Assembly (NCBI GenBank): GCA_001567305.1
Contig: JYPD01000017.1
Span: forward strand, 1-64,000
Direction: 5' to 3'
Length of the DNA: 64,000 nt
Origin: a candidate division WS6 bacterium OLB21
Lineage (GTDB): Bacteria > Patescibacteriota > Dojkabacteria > B142 > OLB20
Part shown: in pieces, positions 1 through 6,972 of the stretch
Numbering within the stretch: the stretch's first letter is position 1
How the letters are laid out: every line of letters begins with the position of its first letter
The notes under the pieces: generated by a model
What the model saw: only the letters and a program-made list of their open reading frames with translations
Database searches by the model: none
Told to the model about the DNA's origin: nothing
Translations under genes and position numbers: made by a program

Positions 1-139
1 TGGAGAGACAAAAACAGCTTAAGAAGACTAAGAACGGAATCAGAGCTACAAGTAGATTCATGACTCCTTGGGCGACGGCTACGACACCCGATACGACAGA
101 GACTTTCATTACAATCTCTTTGTCGATGTATTTCTTCAT
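1..139 (-). CDS. Hypothetical membrane protein, N-terminal fragment
   Basis: The ATG lies at 137-139 and the frame stays open to the left edge of the window, so only the first 46 residues are visible. They begin MKKYIDKEIVMK and run into a long hydrophobic stretch (about residues 12-45), consistent with one or two membrane-spanning helices near the N-terminus. No family can be named from this fragment. It is the first gene downstream of clpP on the same strand, 56 bp after the clpP stop codon, and may be cotranscribed with it. A short AT-rich spacer with no clear hairpin separates them. Confidence 0.55.
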   Translation of the reverse strand, partial: MKKYIDKEIVMKVSVVSGVVAVAQGVMNLLVALIPFLVFLSCFCLS

Positions 140-195
140 CAGCAGAAAAAATAAAATAATATAAGTGAATAATAGCTTTTATTTTTAAAATAAAG

Positions 196-795
196 CTATA
201 CCTCTTTCTTCGTAATAATCTTGTCTATCAAGCCGTATTTTAAGGCTTCGGCTGCAGTCATGTGTTTATCTCTATCGCTGTCCTTGGTGATCTGATCATA
301 GGTTTGCCCAGTATTTTCAGCCAAAATCTTGGTAAGCAAGTCTTTTAGTCGTAGAATCTCTCTGGCCTCGATCTCGATATCACTTGCTTGACCTCCAATT
401 CCTCCTGATACTAGGGGTTGATGCATGTGGACCATTGTATTTGGGAGAGCGAATCTTTTACCTTTTGTTCCGGCCGAAAGGATTACAGTACCGAAAGATG
501 CTGCTGTTCCAATTGCCACGGTTCGGATATCTGGTTTAACATAATTCATAGTATCTAGTATTGCCAAACCAGAATAGATAACTCCCCCTGGAGAATTGAT
601 ATACATTGTGATATCTTTTTCTGAATCTTCTTTCGCTAAAAACAAAAGTTGAGCAATAACTGCGTTTGCCACTTGGTCATCGATTCCGCTTCCAAGAAAA
701 ATTATTCTATCTTTAAGTAGTCTTGAATAAATATCGTAGGCTCTTTCACCTTCTCTGGACTTTTCGATTACTGTTGGAACTAAGTAGGAACTCAT
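196..795 (-). CDS. clpP: ATP-dependent Clp protease proteolytic subunit ClpP
   Basis: The 199-aa product is the usual length for ClpP, the serine peptidase that forms the 14-mer chamber used by ClpX or ClpA/C unfoldases for cytoplasmic protein degradation. Visible landmarks are the strand motif MYINSPGG (residues ~64-71), the nucleophile serine in [14 protein letters not shown] (~96-109), the catalytic histidine in NTMVHMHQP (~119-127) and the catalytic aspartate in [10 protein letters not shown] (~171-180). The oligomerisation and handle helices are present. No Clp ATPase is encoded in this window. A well-formed promoter lies 25-54 bp upstream, and there is no clear Shine-Dalgarno sequence. 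The gene is intact. Confidence 0.97.
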   Translation of the reverse strand: MSSYLVPTVIEKSREGERAYDIYSRLLKDRIIFLGSGIDDQVANAVIAQLLFLAKEDSEKDITMYINSPGGVIYSGLAILDTMNYVKPDIRTVAIGTAASFGTVILSAGTKGKRFALPNTMVHMHQPLVSGGIGGQASDIEIEAREILRLKDLLTKILAENTGQTYDQITKDSDRDKHMTAAEALKYGLIDKIITKKEV

Positions 796-819
796 GCTTA
801 GATGATAATAAGTAAGCTA

Positions 820-849
820 ATTATATTCGTGAAGCCAATAAACTGTCCA
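820..849 (-). promoter_or_regulatory. Sigma-70-type promoter of clpP
   Basis: Read on the minus strand, TGGACA (844-849) and TATAAT (820-825) are separated by 18 bp. The -10 box is perfect and the -35 matches five of six consensus positions. Transcription would start near 813, about 18 nt before the clpP ATG. Confidence 0.75.
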
Positions 850-870
850 GAAAAGTTAGGAAGATAATGT

Positions 871-907
871 TTATAAAAACAAAGATACCCCTTGCGGAGT
901 ATCTTTG
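871..907 (-). terminator. Rho-independent terminator, minus strand
   Basis: On the minus strand a 12-bp stem (880-891 with 896-907, one G-U pair) closes on a GCAA tetraloop of the GNRA class and is followed directly by TTTTTATAAA. On the plus strand the same stem has a C-A mismatch and no U-run, so it is directional. It ends either the mutL/DUF192 transcript, whose last gene stops at 1129, or a short RNA from the promoter at 960-989. Confidence 0.75.
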
Positions 908-959
908 CTTGCACTTTTAACTATTTTTACTGCCTTTTGCTGTATTTAATTGTATTTAC

Positions 960-989
960 AATTTAGCAGATACAAATAATCCAAGTCAA
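960..989 (-). promoter_or_regulatory. Putative promoter upstream of the terminator hairpin
   Basis: TTGACT (984-989) and TAAATT (960-965) on the minus strand are 18 bp apart. The only thing downstream before clpP is the strong terminator at 871-907, so this promoter would make a ~80-nt RNA and nothing else. It could be chance in an AT-rich gap. Confidence 0.35.
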
Positions 990-1128
990 GTATTGAATAA
1001 TAAATATTTGTTATTGTATAAATATTTTATGCAGTCGGGACGCCTTGTTGTGTGGTACGATTCGGACACAAGTATGAGTTTTTGAGTTCGATGCAAAAAT
1101 TTTCTATAGAAAATGTATAAATTTTTTC

Positions 1129-1632
1129 CTAGAATTTTACATATAGTTCGTCTCCAATTTCTAATGAATTTTTCTCAACTGCACCTGCCTTTAATTCAAG
1201 TGCATATTTTGCTGGAAAGTCAGAATTATAGTAGGGCCATTCTCTTAAAGGTTCAAGATTCTCGATTATTTTCACTACCCGTAAATCTTTATCTAGAAAA
1301 AGTATATCTAATGAAATATATGTATTTTTCATCCAAAAACTTCTAGGGTTTTCTTCTTCGAAAACAAATAACATGCCTTGGTTGTCGTTGATTTCTTCTA
1401 CGAACATAAGGCCATCTGCCCTCTCTCTTTCGGTGCGGGCTATTTCAAGATTGAAGATCATCAGGGGATTGCTTTCGAAATAGGCGCTGGTATTAAAAGG
1501 TAGTTCTCTTCTAGACCAGTTGTTAGTTGAATGGTTATCTGTTGGCAAGAAATCTTTTGCAAGTGGATTCCAAAGAAAAATTAGAATAATAGCTAGACAG
1601 ATTGCAATTATTGTAAATTGTCGCTTCGTCAT
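1129..1632 (-). CDS. DUF192 family protein, membrane-anchored
   Basis: The 167-aa product starts with one membrane helix (about residues 7-23, signal anchor or uncleaved signal peptide) and then carries a complete DUF192 (COG1430) domain. Typical landmarks are ERERADGLMFVEE (~68-80), GMLFVFEEE, FWMKNTYISLDILFLD (~99-114), and ALELKAGAVEKNSLEIGDE near the C-terminus. The family is extracytoplasmic and its function is not established. The start overlaps the mutL stop by four bases (ATGA), so the two are likely translated in tandem. A strong terminator lies about 220 bp downstream. Confidence 0.88.
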   Translation of the reverse strand: MTKRQFTIIAICLAIILIFLWNPLAKDFLPTDNHSTNNWSRRELPFNTSAYFESNPLMIFNLEIARTERERADGLMFVEEINDNQGMLFVFEEENPRSFWMKNTYISLDILFLDKDLRVVKIIENLEPLREWPYYNSDFPAKYALELKAGAVEKNSLEIGDELYVKF

Positions 1633-3419
1633 CTTCTTTTGAATTGCTTCTCTAGGTCTTCTTTTGATAGTTCCCAGATAATTGGTCTACCATGAGGGCA
1701 TGAGTAAGGAAGTTCACAGTTGAACAGGTCATTAATCAGTTTTTCGATTTCGCTATTGTGAAGTTTTTGTCCAGCACGGATACTCCCATGGCAGGCCATA
1801 GTTGCAACAACTTTTTCGAGATGTTCTGTGTAAGCCTGACTCCCCGCTTCGGGGGTCTCTTCGATTTGAGAGATGATCTCTCTAATTAGAGACTCAAAGT
1901 CAAGATTTCCAAGTAAGACCGGGTAAGCTGTCAGTTGCCAAGATTTTGAACTTAATCTTTCGATTTTAAAGCCTAACTTTTCTATTACTGCTTTTTGTTC
2001 TTCGATAGAAATCAATTCGCTGTCTGTCAATTCTAGTTCTATCGGCACTAGTAAATCTTGTGAACTAATAACTTCGTCATCGTTTTTGAGAGATTTAAAA
2101 AATTGTTCGTATTTAATCCTCTCGTCGGCTGCGTGTTGGTCTATCAATAGTAGCTTATCCCCTCTTTGGGTAATAATATAGGTAGAAAAAACTTGAATGT
2201 AGTAAGACAAAAATTCTGTTTGTTCAAAATTTTTAACCTCTAACTTTGTCGGTTCAAAAGATAACAGTTCCTTAGTGAATTGAAGGCTCTTTTGGATACT
2301 TTGTTCATCAATACTTCTGGATTCTGCTCTGGTATGCAAATTTCTGCTATTCTGGTAGTTCTTATGCTCTATATTTCTAAGAGGATTAACTACAGATGTT
2401 GAATTGATTCTTTCTGATAGTTGTTTTTTAAGTCTCTGTTCCAGAGTTCCGGCTACCGCATTTTTGAGTCTTAGAAATACAAGTCCCGGATTTGCAAATC
2501 TAACTTCGGATTTTCTCGGATGCACATTAACATCTACCTCGGTTGAAGCAATTTCGATAAAGATGAAATAGCAAGGTCGCATCTCTTTGGAAATTGAGCT
2601 CTGAAAACCATCTTTTACCGCCTTATTAAGCAGTTTGTCGGTAACGGGTCTGTTGTTAACATAGATATATTGATAGTTGGAAGAAGTTCTTGCCAGAGAT
2701 GGGTGTCCGATATAGCCATAAATTTTGATGTCGGGTCCGTCATAAGAGAGTTGAATTAAGCTTTCTTTGTCAAATTTGAAGATATCTGCAGTTCGAGTAA
2801 GGTAACTTTTTGTAGACTTCAAATCAAGAATAGTTCGACCATTGTTTGTTACAGAATACGTCACTTTGGGATTTGCTAAAGCAGACGATATTATCGTGTC
2901 TAGGCAGTTTCTCAGTTCTGTTCTTTCGGAACGCATGAACTTTTTTCGGGCTGGTACATTATGGAATATGTTTCGAACAGTCAGTGTTGTTCCGCGGCTT
3001 CTTGCTGCTGCCGGCTCTACGGTAACCTTTGAATTAATTGATTTGACAAGTAATGGTTCAGAGTTCGAATCATAGGTGTGTATGGAGCTTTGTGAGATAC
3101 TGGCGATACTTGCCAGTGCTTCTCCTCTAAAGCCAAGTGTATGAATATTATTGAGGTCTTCGATGGCAGTGATTTTTGAGGTCGCATGTTGAACGAAAGC
3201 TAGCTTTGCATCATCCTCGTCCATTCCACTACCATTGTCTTTTATTTCTATTAGATTCAATCCGCCGTTCTCTAGGGTTATTTCTAGTTTGTCCGCTCCC
3301 GCATCAAGAGAGTTTTCTATAGCTTCTTTGATAACCGAGGCAGGCCGTTCGATGACTTCTCCGGCGGCAATTTTATTGATGATGTCATATTCAAGAATTT
3401 TGATTTTGTTGTTCTTCAT
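1629..3419 (-). CDS. mutL: DNA mismatch repair protein MutL (endonuclease-type)
   Basis: This GHKL-family ATPase of about 596 aa couples mismatch recognition by MutS to strand excision. The N-terminal ATPase motifs are all visible: EAIENSLDAGA, DNGSGMDEDD, HATSKI and TLGFRGEALASIASIS within the first ~115 residues. The C-terminal domain has the metal-binding endonuclease motif DQHA-x2-E-x4-E (DQHAADERIKYE), the ACHGSIRAGQKL motif and CPHGRP, so this is a nicking MutL of the methylation-independent kind. I chose the ATG at 3419; the frame also allows a TTG three codons earlier. The start lies inside the end of the upstream gene and the stop overlaps the DUF192 gene. MutS is not in this window. 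Confidence 0.97.
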   Translation of the reverse strand: MKNNKIKILEYDIINKIAAGEVIERPASVIKEAIENSLDAGADKLEITLENGGLNLIEIKDNGSGMDEDDAKLAFVQHATSKITAIEDLNNIHTLGFRGEALASIASISQSSIHTYDSNSEPLLVKSINSKVTVEPAAARSRGTTLTVRNIFHNVPARKKFMRSERTELRNCLDTIISSALANPKVTYSVTNNGRTILDLKSTKSYLTRTADIFKFDKESLIQLSYDGPDIKIYGYIGHPSLARTSSNYQYIYVNNRPVTDKLLNKAVKDGFQSSISKEMRPCYFIFIEIASTEVDVNVHPRKSEVRFANPGLVFLRLKNAVAGTLEQRLKKQLSERINSTSVVNPLRNIEHKNYQNSRNLHTRAESRSIDEQSIQKSLQFTKELLSFEPTKLEVKNFEQTEFLSYYIQVFSTYIITQRGDKLLLIDQHAADERIKYEQFFKSLKNDDEVISSQDLLVPIELELTDSELISIEEQKAVIEKLGFKIERLSSKSWQLTAYPVLLGNLDFESLIREIISQIEETPEAGSQAYTEHLEKVVATMACHGSIRAGQKLHNSEIEKLINDLFNCELPYSCPHGRPIIWELSKEDLEKQFKRR

Positions 3420-4386
3420 TCCGTTCAAGTCTGATAGTAATTATTGGTTGTAAGTATACATCAGTTAAGTTTAAGTTATTATTTGGACCGCTACCTAGCT
3501 CGATTTCGCCCTTCAATAAAGCGATAAATGGGTTTCTGGTGTAGCCGTAGTCGTTAAGAATAGATGGCTCAAGAGATACAATAACCTGATAGCTCCCGTT
3601 AGCTAGGTTGATTGGCGGTTCTATCGGCTCTGGTGTATCAACGAATATATCTTCACCTGGTGCATTATATCCGGAGAAATTTGTGAAAGAATATTTCCCA
3701 GAATCGTCTGGTTCCATCGGGCTTGCAAATCGTCCTAAATCGAGGCTGACTTGTCCTGCTAGTAAGCGTGTTTGGTAGATCCACTTTGGACTGCTAATCC
3801 TTGGTAAAACTAACGACGGAGATTTATCGTCGGCTTTGACAAACCAGATTCCGCTAAGTTCGTTGATTTCTGAGTTTCCGTCTGTTGGTGTTGCAAGAAT
3901 ATATGAACCAGAAATATCTGTTAGTTCTAACTCTAAGAATTTTAATTCACTGTAGTTATTTGTGACTGGAGCTGACATGAACGAAATATCGTTAGGAGTC
4001 ATGTCTCTGTCCCCTTCTTTTTCGATAGATACTTCTAATCTTACGGGTAATTCGTCTGTTGCTAGAGGCAGTTGGTTAAACGCTTCTCCGTTCAGACCAA
4101 TTAGTTTGCCGTTTAAACTGTTGAACCTTTTTATTAGGTTGTAATCATTATTCTCGTTAATGCTCCAGAGTGCATAATGACCATAGCTTAATGTGGGGAT
4201 GTTTTCTGCGTTAATGTTAATTGTGAAAGCCTCTTCTTTGTTAGTTTCTTCGTTTGAGTTTTCTTTGGTAGTGATCTTAATTGCTGGAATAATTGCTATT
4301 GTGCAGATAGTAATGATTATCAGTAATAACAACAACGGGCGACGATAGTTATGATATTCGCTTATCATTTGATTGCGATTATCCAT
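3391..4386 (-). CDS. Single-pass membrane protein of unknown function
   Basis: I do not recognise this family. From the second ATG the product is about 331 aa: a short cytoplasmic N-terminus, one strong membrane helix (residues ~17-38, RRPLLLLLIIITICTIAII), then ~290 residues of probable extracytoplasmic beta-rich sequence. A stretch with LEVSIEKEGD and LELELTDISGSYILA loosely recalls the C-terminal region of anti-sigma-K/RskA-type proteins, but no cytoplasmic zinc finger is present, so I do not claim this. The ATG at 4386 is preferred over 4407 because AAGAGA sits six bases upstream and the -10 box (4413-4418) would put the transcript start on the earlier ATG. The gene overlaps mutL and heads its operon. 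Confidence 0.75.
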   Translation of the reverse strand: MDNRNQMISEYHNYRRPLLLLLIIITICTIAIIPAIKITTKENSNEETNKEEAFTININAENIPTLSYGHYALWSINENNDYNLIKRFNSLNGKLIGLNGEAFNQLPLATDELPVRLEVSIEKEGDRDMTPNDISFMSAPVTNNYSELKFLELELTDISGSYILATPTDGNSEINELSGIWFVKADDKSPSLVLPRISSPKWIYQTRLLAGQVSLDLGRFASPMEPDDSGKYSFTNFSGYNAPGEDIFVDTPEPIEPPINLANGSYQVIVSLEPSILNDYGYTRNPFIALLKGEIELGSGPNNNLNLTDVYLQPIITIRLERNEEQQNQNS

Positions 4387-4412
4387 TGGTTGTCTCTTTG
4401 GTATCATGGCTC

Positions 4413-4441
4413 AGTATAGCATATTGTCTTGCCTTGTCGTA
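4413..4441 (-). promoter_or_regulatory. Promoter of the 4386-1129 operon (extended -10)
   Basis: On the minus strand, TGC-TATACT (-10 at 4413-4418) is an extended -10 element with a weak ACGACA -35 about 16 bp upstream. The predicted start falls at about 4407, twenty-one bases before the preferred ATG at 4386. Confidence 0.5.
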
Positions 4442-4506
4442 TAATCGATGGTATAATCAATATATATTAATAATGCTAAATGCAGAATATAATTTGTTAT
4501 ATTTTG

Positions 4507-4656
4507 ATGCATAGCAGAGCTGATTGGCAAAGGTTGATTGGTTCTGAGCAAAGTATTGACGATTTCCTTGTTTATCTTTGGTCAAGTGTCGATAAGTACG
4601 ACGAAGGGGATGAAAATGTTTGGCTTACTAGGGTGATTGCTGATTTCGTCAATTAG
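4507..4656 (+). CDS. Small hypothetical protein, 49 aa
   Basis: An open frame on the plus strand encodes 49 residues beginning MHSRADWQRLIGSEQS and ending LTRVIADFVN. Composition is typical of a soluble, acidic, probably helical small protein (three Trp, many Asp/Glu) rather than random AT-rich translation. A TATAAT lies at 4488-4493. It runs convergently into the RelE-like toxin gene, overlapping its stop by 8 bp. No known family comes to mind. The main doubts are its size and the lack of a Shine-Dalgarno sequence. Confidence 0.45.
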   Translation: MHSRADWQRLIGSEQSIDDFLVYLWSSVDKYDEGDENVWLTRVIADFVN

Positions 4657-4912
4657 TAGGTTCTGGAAATCGTATTTGTTTATACCTCTGAACGGTGATT
4701 ATGTTGAGTTCGGAAGCTTCGATTTTGCCGATGATTATATGATCCTCTACTTTCATTTTAAGTAAATCCGTTCCTGATAGATTCTTGAATCCCTTTGTTG
4801 TTGGATCTTGTCCATAAACACACGACAGGCTATTAATGATTCTTTGTCTGGTTTTCCAATGAATTCTTGCTAGGTCGTCCTTAGCTTTTGAAGTATAAAT
4901 GATTTCAGTCAT
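4649..4912 (-). CDS. RelE/ParE-family toxin
   Basis: The 87-aa basic protein has the layout of the RelE/ParE/YafQ toxin superfamily: an opening beta strand TEIIYTSKAKDDLARI, two helices containing RIINSLSCVYGQDP, and a C-terminal sheet with LKMKVEDHIIIGKIE and IITVQRYKQIRFP. RelE-type members cleave ribosome-bound mRNA and ParE-type members poison gyrase; which applies here cannot be read from the sequence. The start overlaps the stop of the antitoxin gene by eight bases (ATGACTGA), as expected for an antitoxin-first type II operon. Confidence 0.8.
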   Translation of the reverse strand: MTEIIYTSKAKDDLARIHWKTRQRIINSLSCVYGQDPTTKGFKNLSGTDLLKMKVEDHIIIGKIEASELNIITVQRYKQIRFPEPTN

Positions 4913-5159
4913 TTTCTATTTCGAAAAGTTTTTCGATTTCTTCTTGAGTGTATGTAGGTCCCTGAAGAGCAGTAATATTTGTGATATTCAAGAAATGGGC
5001 ATCTGATACCCTTTCTTCAAGTTCGTTGAGCATTGTTTTTATCTGGTTTCTAACTAGTGCAGATGGAGATAAGCCAAGTCGAGTAGCAAAATAAAAGAGA
5101 AGTTGCTTCTCTCTTGGTTCTAACCTAACTGCAATTTTTGTAGATTTCTTATATTTCAC
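4905..5159 (-). CDS. Ribbon-helix-helix antitoxin
   Basis: The N-terminal part, KKSTKIAVRLEPREKQLL then a helix ending ALVRNQIKTML, fits a ribbon-helix-helix (MetJ/Arc) DNA-binding domain. The acidic C-terminal tail (YTQEEIEKLFEIEND) would wrap the toxin. The frame is open to an ATG at 5201, but I prefer the GTG at 5157-5159 (84 aa). That start removes a poorly conserved-looking leader, places the first beta strand at the N-terminus, and leaves the palindrome at 5167-5179 outside the coding region as an operator. Partner of the RelE/ParE-like toxin just downstream. Confidence 0.78.
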   Translation of the reverse strand: MKYKKSTKIAVRLEPREKQLLFYFATRLGLSPSALVRNQIKTMLNELEERVSDAHFLNITNITALQGPTYTQEEIEKLFEIEND

Positions 5160-5166
5160 AATAAGT

Positions 5167-5179
5167 CCGACATTGTCGG
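5167..5179. promoter_or_regulatory. Palindromic operator of the toxin-antitoxin operon
   Basis: CCGACA-T-TGTCGG is a perfect inverted repeat with 6-bp arms. It lies between the likely -10 box and the GTG start of the RHH antitoxin, where RHH antitoxins usually bind to repress their own operon. Confidence 0.6.
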
Positions 5180-5191
5180 TGAATGTTGTAC

Positions 5192-5221
5192 ATATTATCA
5201 CGCTATATATTAGATTTGCAA
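5192..5221 (-). promoter_or_regulatory. Putative promoter of the toxin-antitoxin operon
   Basis: Minus-strand TTGCAA (5216-5221) and TAATAT (5192-5197) are 18 bp apart, with a TG two bases upstream of the -10 box. The predicted start is immediately upstream of the palindrome at 5167-5179. Confidence 0.45.
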
Positions 5222-5313
5222 CAGCTGTGTACTATAGGGTGTCTCATTGACGGCCCATTGTGAACTATAAGACTTGTGACTGTATACGGGCCTTGTATGG
5301 TGGTTTAATCAAA

Positions 5314-6369
5314 CTACTTAATATGCTTGAGTTCGTCGTCGTTGAATCCTAAAAAGAATATTTCCGGGTGTGGAATAATACCCAGTTTTTCTTTAGAAGT
5401 TGATGCTATCAGCTCCATCACCTTGATTACATCTTCTGAAGTGGCGCCAGGATATGTTTCTATAAAGGCTGCGTGCTTGTCAGATATTTTTGCCTGACCA
5501 ATTTGCTTACCCTTTAGGCCAAGTATTTTATCTATAATGTAGCCCCAGCTATTTGATTCCAATCCAAGTTTTTCTTGCTCTGTTTCGGTAATGTTTTGAT
5601 ATGTACAACCTGCAGAATTTGAGGGCTGCAGGCTCTTTTTCCTTGCCCATTCTGTTGAAGCAGCTAGTGCTTTGTCTTTATCTCCGATAGGAAAGCAAAA
5701 CTCTACACTGACTATGTAATTAGTATTTGTCTGAAAAATTGAGTAATCGTAGGCAAAATCAAGTTGCTCTTTGTCTATCCATGTTAGATTATTATTTTCG
5801 TCTAATACCTCTACTCTACTTACAAATTCAGCAATAAAGTGAGAGCCTCCATGAATGTTGTTATAGACAGCACCTCCTATTGTCCCCGGTATCCCGGAGA
5901 ACCATTGAAGACCTGTTATCCCTTGTCTGATTAATGTGTTTATTGTTAAAGGTAAGGGGGTGCCACTAGATATATTCACTTTTCTTGCAACTGAGGTTTC
6001 TTCTATGTAGTCAATGTCTGTAAATGAATAGTATTGGCTAGAATCAACTTGTTTCAAGCGAGCGTAGTTTGTTTTGTCGGGGGAATAAGAGCACTCCTCC
6101 AGAATATTAATTTCTGAATAACTGTTTTTAATTACTAGTCCTTTAATACCTTTATCAGAGACAAGAATATTGCTTCCCCAGCCAATTATTGTTACCGCAA
6201 TGTCAGCTTTTCTGGCAGCAATTATACTTTTGATAAGATCTTGCTTGGTTTTGACTTCTACAAAATATTCGGCAGGTCCTCCAACCTTCCAGGTTGTATG
6301 TTTTGCTAACGGATAGTCCTTTTTAAGTTCAAGTGGCTTTATTTCTTTTTCAAATGAATTGCTTGTCAA
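5314..6369 (-). CDS. murB: UDP-N-acetylmuramate dehydrogenase MurB
   Basis: This FAD- and NADPH-dependent cytoplasmic enzyme reduces UDP-GlcNAc-enolpyruvate to UDP-MurNAc, the second committed step of peptidoglycan synthesis. Of 351 residues, the FAD-binding domain shows TTWKVGGPAEYF (~24-35), IIGWGSNILVSD (~61-72) and FSGIPGTIGGAVYNNIHGG (~156-174). The C-terminal MurB domain has the serine of PSNSAGCTYQNI, the proton donor region. The start codon is TTG, five bases after the upstream gene's stop; no ATG precedes the first conserved motif. Its presence argues for a peptidoglycan wall. Confidence 0.95.
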   Translation of the reverse strand: MTSNSFEKEIKPLELKKDYPLAKHTTWKVGGPAEYFVEVKTKQDLIKSIIAARKADIAVTIIGWGSNILVSDKGIKGLVIKNSYSEINILEECSYSPDKTNYARLKQVDSSQYYSFTDIDYIEETSVARKVNISSGTPLPLTINTLIRQGITGLQWFSGIPGTIGGAVYNNIHGGSHFIAEFVSRVEVLDENNNLTWIDKEQLDFAYDYSIFQTNTNYIVSVEFCFPIGDKDKALAASTEWARKKSLQPSNSAGCTYQNITETEQEKLGLESNSWGYIIDKILGLKGKQIGQAKISDKHAAFIETYPGATSEDVIKVMELIASTSKEKLGIIPHPEIFFLGFNDDELKHIK

Positions 6370-6374
6370 GGCTG

Positions 6375-6972
6375 TTAGAGCAAAAGTAATCTTAGAACAA
6401 AGACAGCACTAGGTATCAAGAAATTATCATCGATTTCCAGATTGCCAATTTTTACATCGATTACATCCATTGTCATTGAAAGCACGCCAATCACTATAGC
6501 AATTATGGGACTGACAAATAAGAGACTAACTACAACTGCTACTAGCATTCCTGTTGCAGTGCCGAGAATTGTTTTTTTTACTGTGAAAAGGTAGTTTTGT
6601 CTTGCCAAAACCTTTCCCTGCAATGAAGGAAGCTGGATCAGCAAACATTAAGACCAAAAACGAGTGCAGAATAAAGTCTTTGTCTAATCCGTAATGGTTT
6701 TGTAGAAAGACTAAGAATAAGAAAGTTGAATAATAATAAAGCATTCCTTGAGCTGGCATAAAATCGTCTTTATCCAGGTCTTGAATTGCTCTTCCGATAA
6801 AACCTGCGTTAAGACCTAGTTTTAAACCTACAGAAAAAGAGAAGCCTACAAGCCAGAGAACTAGAAAATGCCAAAGTTCAAGAATATTGTAATAGAAGAG
6901 AAAAAGGAGAATTGTTCCAAAAGAAACATGCATTGCTTTTCTAATGAAATCCTTTTTTGTGAAATTCTTCAT
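6375..6972 (-). CDS. Dolichol/polyprenol-kinase-like membrane protein (frameshifted)
   Basis: Two overlapping frames join into one 198-aa polytopic protein if the T8 run at 6572-6579 is read as T7. The joined sequence has about six membrane helices and the COG0170 signature: FADPASFIAGKGFGKTKLPF, then KKTILGTATGM, then a C-terminal D-x-x-D-N motif in NLEIDDNFLIPS. Members are CTP-dependent lipid kinases (dolichol, phytol or diacylglycerol kinases) or related cytidylyltransferases. Next to murB, a role in recycling a polyprenol carrier is plausible but not proven. The ATG overlaps the alaS stop by one base (TAATG). Confidence 0.78.

Larger units (their letters stand above)
796..1128. other. 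Intergenic region without a protein gene
   Basis: This 333-bp gap holds the clpP promoter (820-849), a strong minus-strand terminator (871-907) and a possible second minus-strand promoter (960-989). The part from about 1020 to 1128 contains a moderately GC-rich stretch (1031-1095) that I checked for tRNA and tmRNA shape without success. No credible ORF is present. Confidence 0.6.

Noticed and set aside
1031-1095. tRNA- or tmRNA-like stretch near the DUF192 gene end
   Set aside because: It contains GTTCGA but the flanking bases do not form a T-stem or acceptor stem, and no tmRNA tag frame is present.
5225-5300. GGCCC...GGGCC long-range stem between murB and the antitoxin gene as a riboswitch
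   Set aside because: Only five base pairs close a ~36-nt loop without internal structure; no known riboswitch motif is visible.
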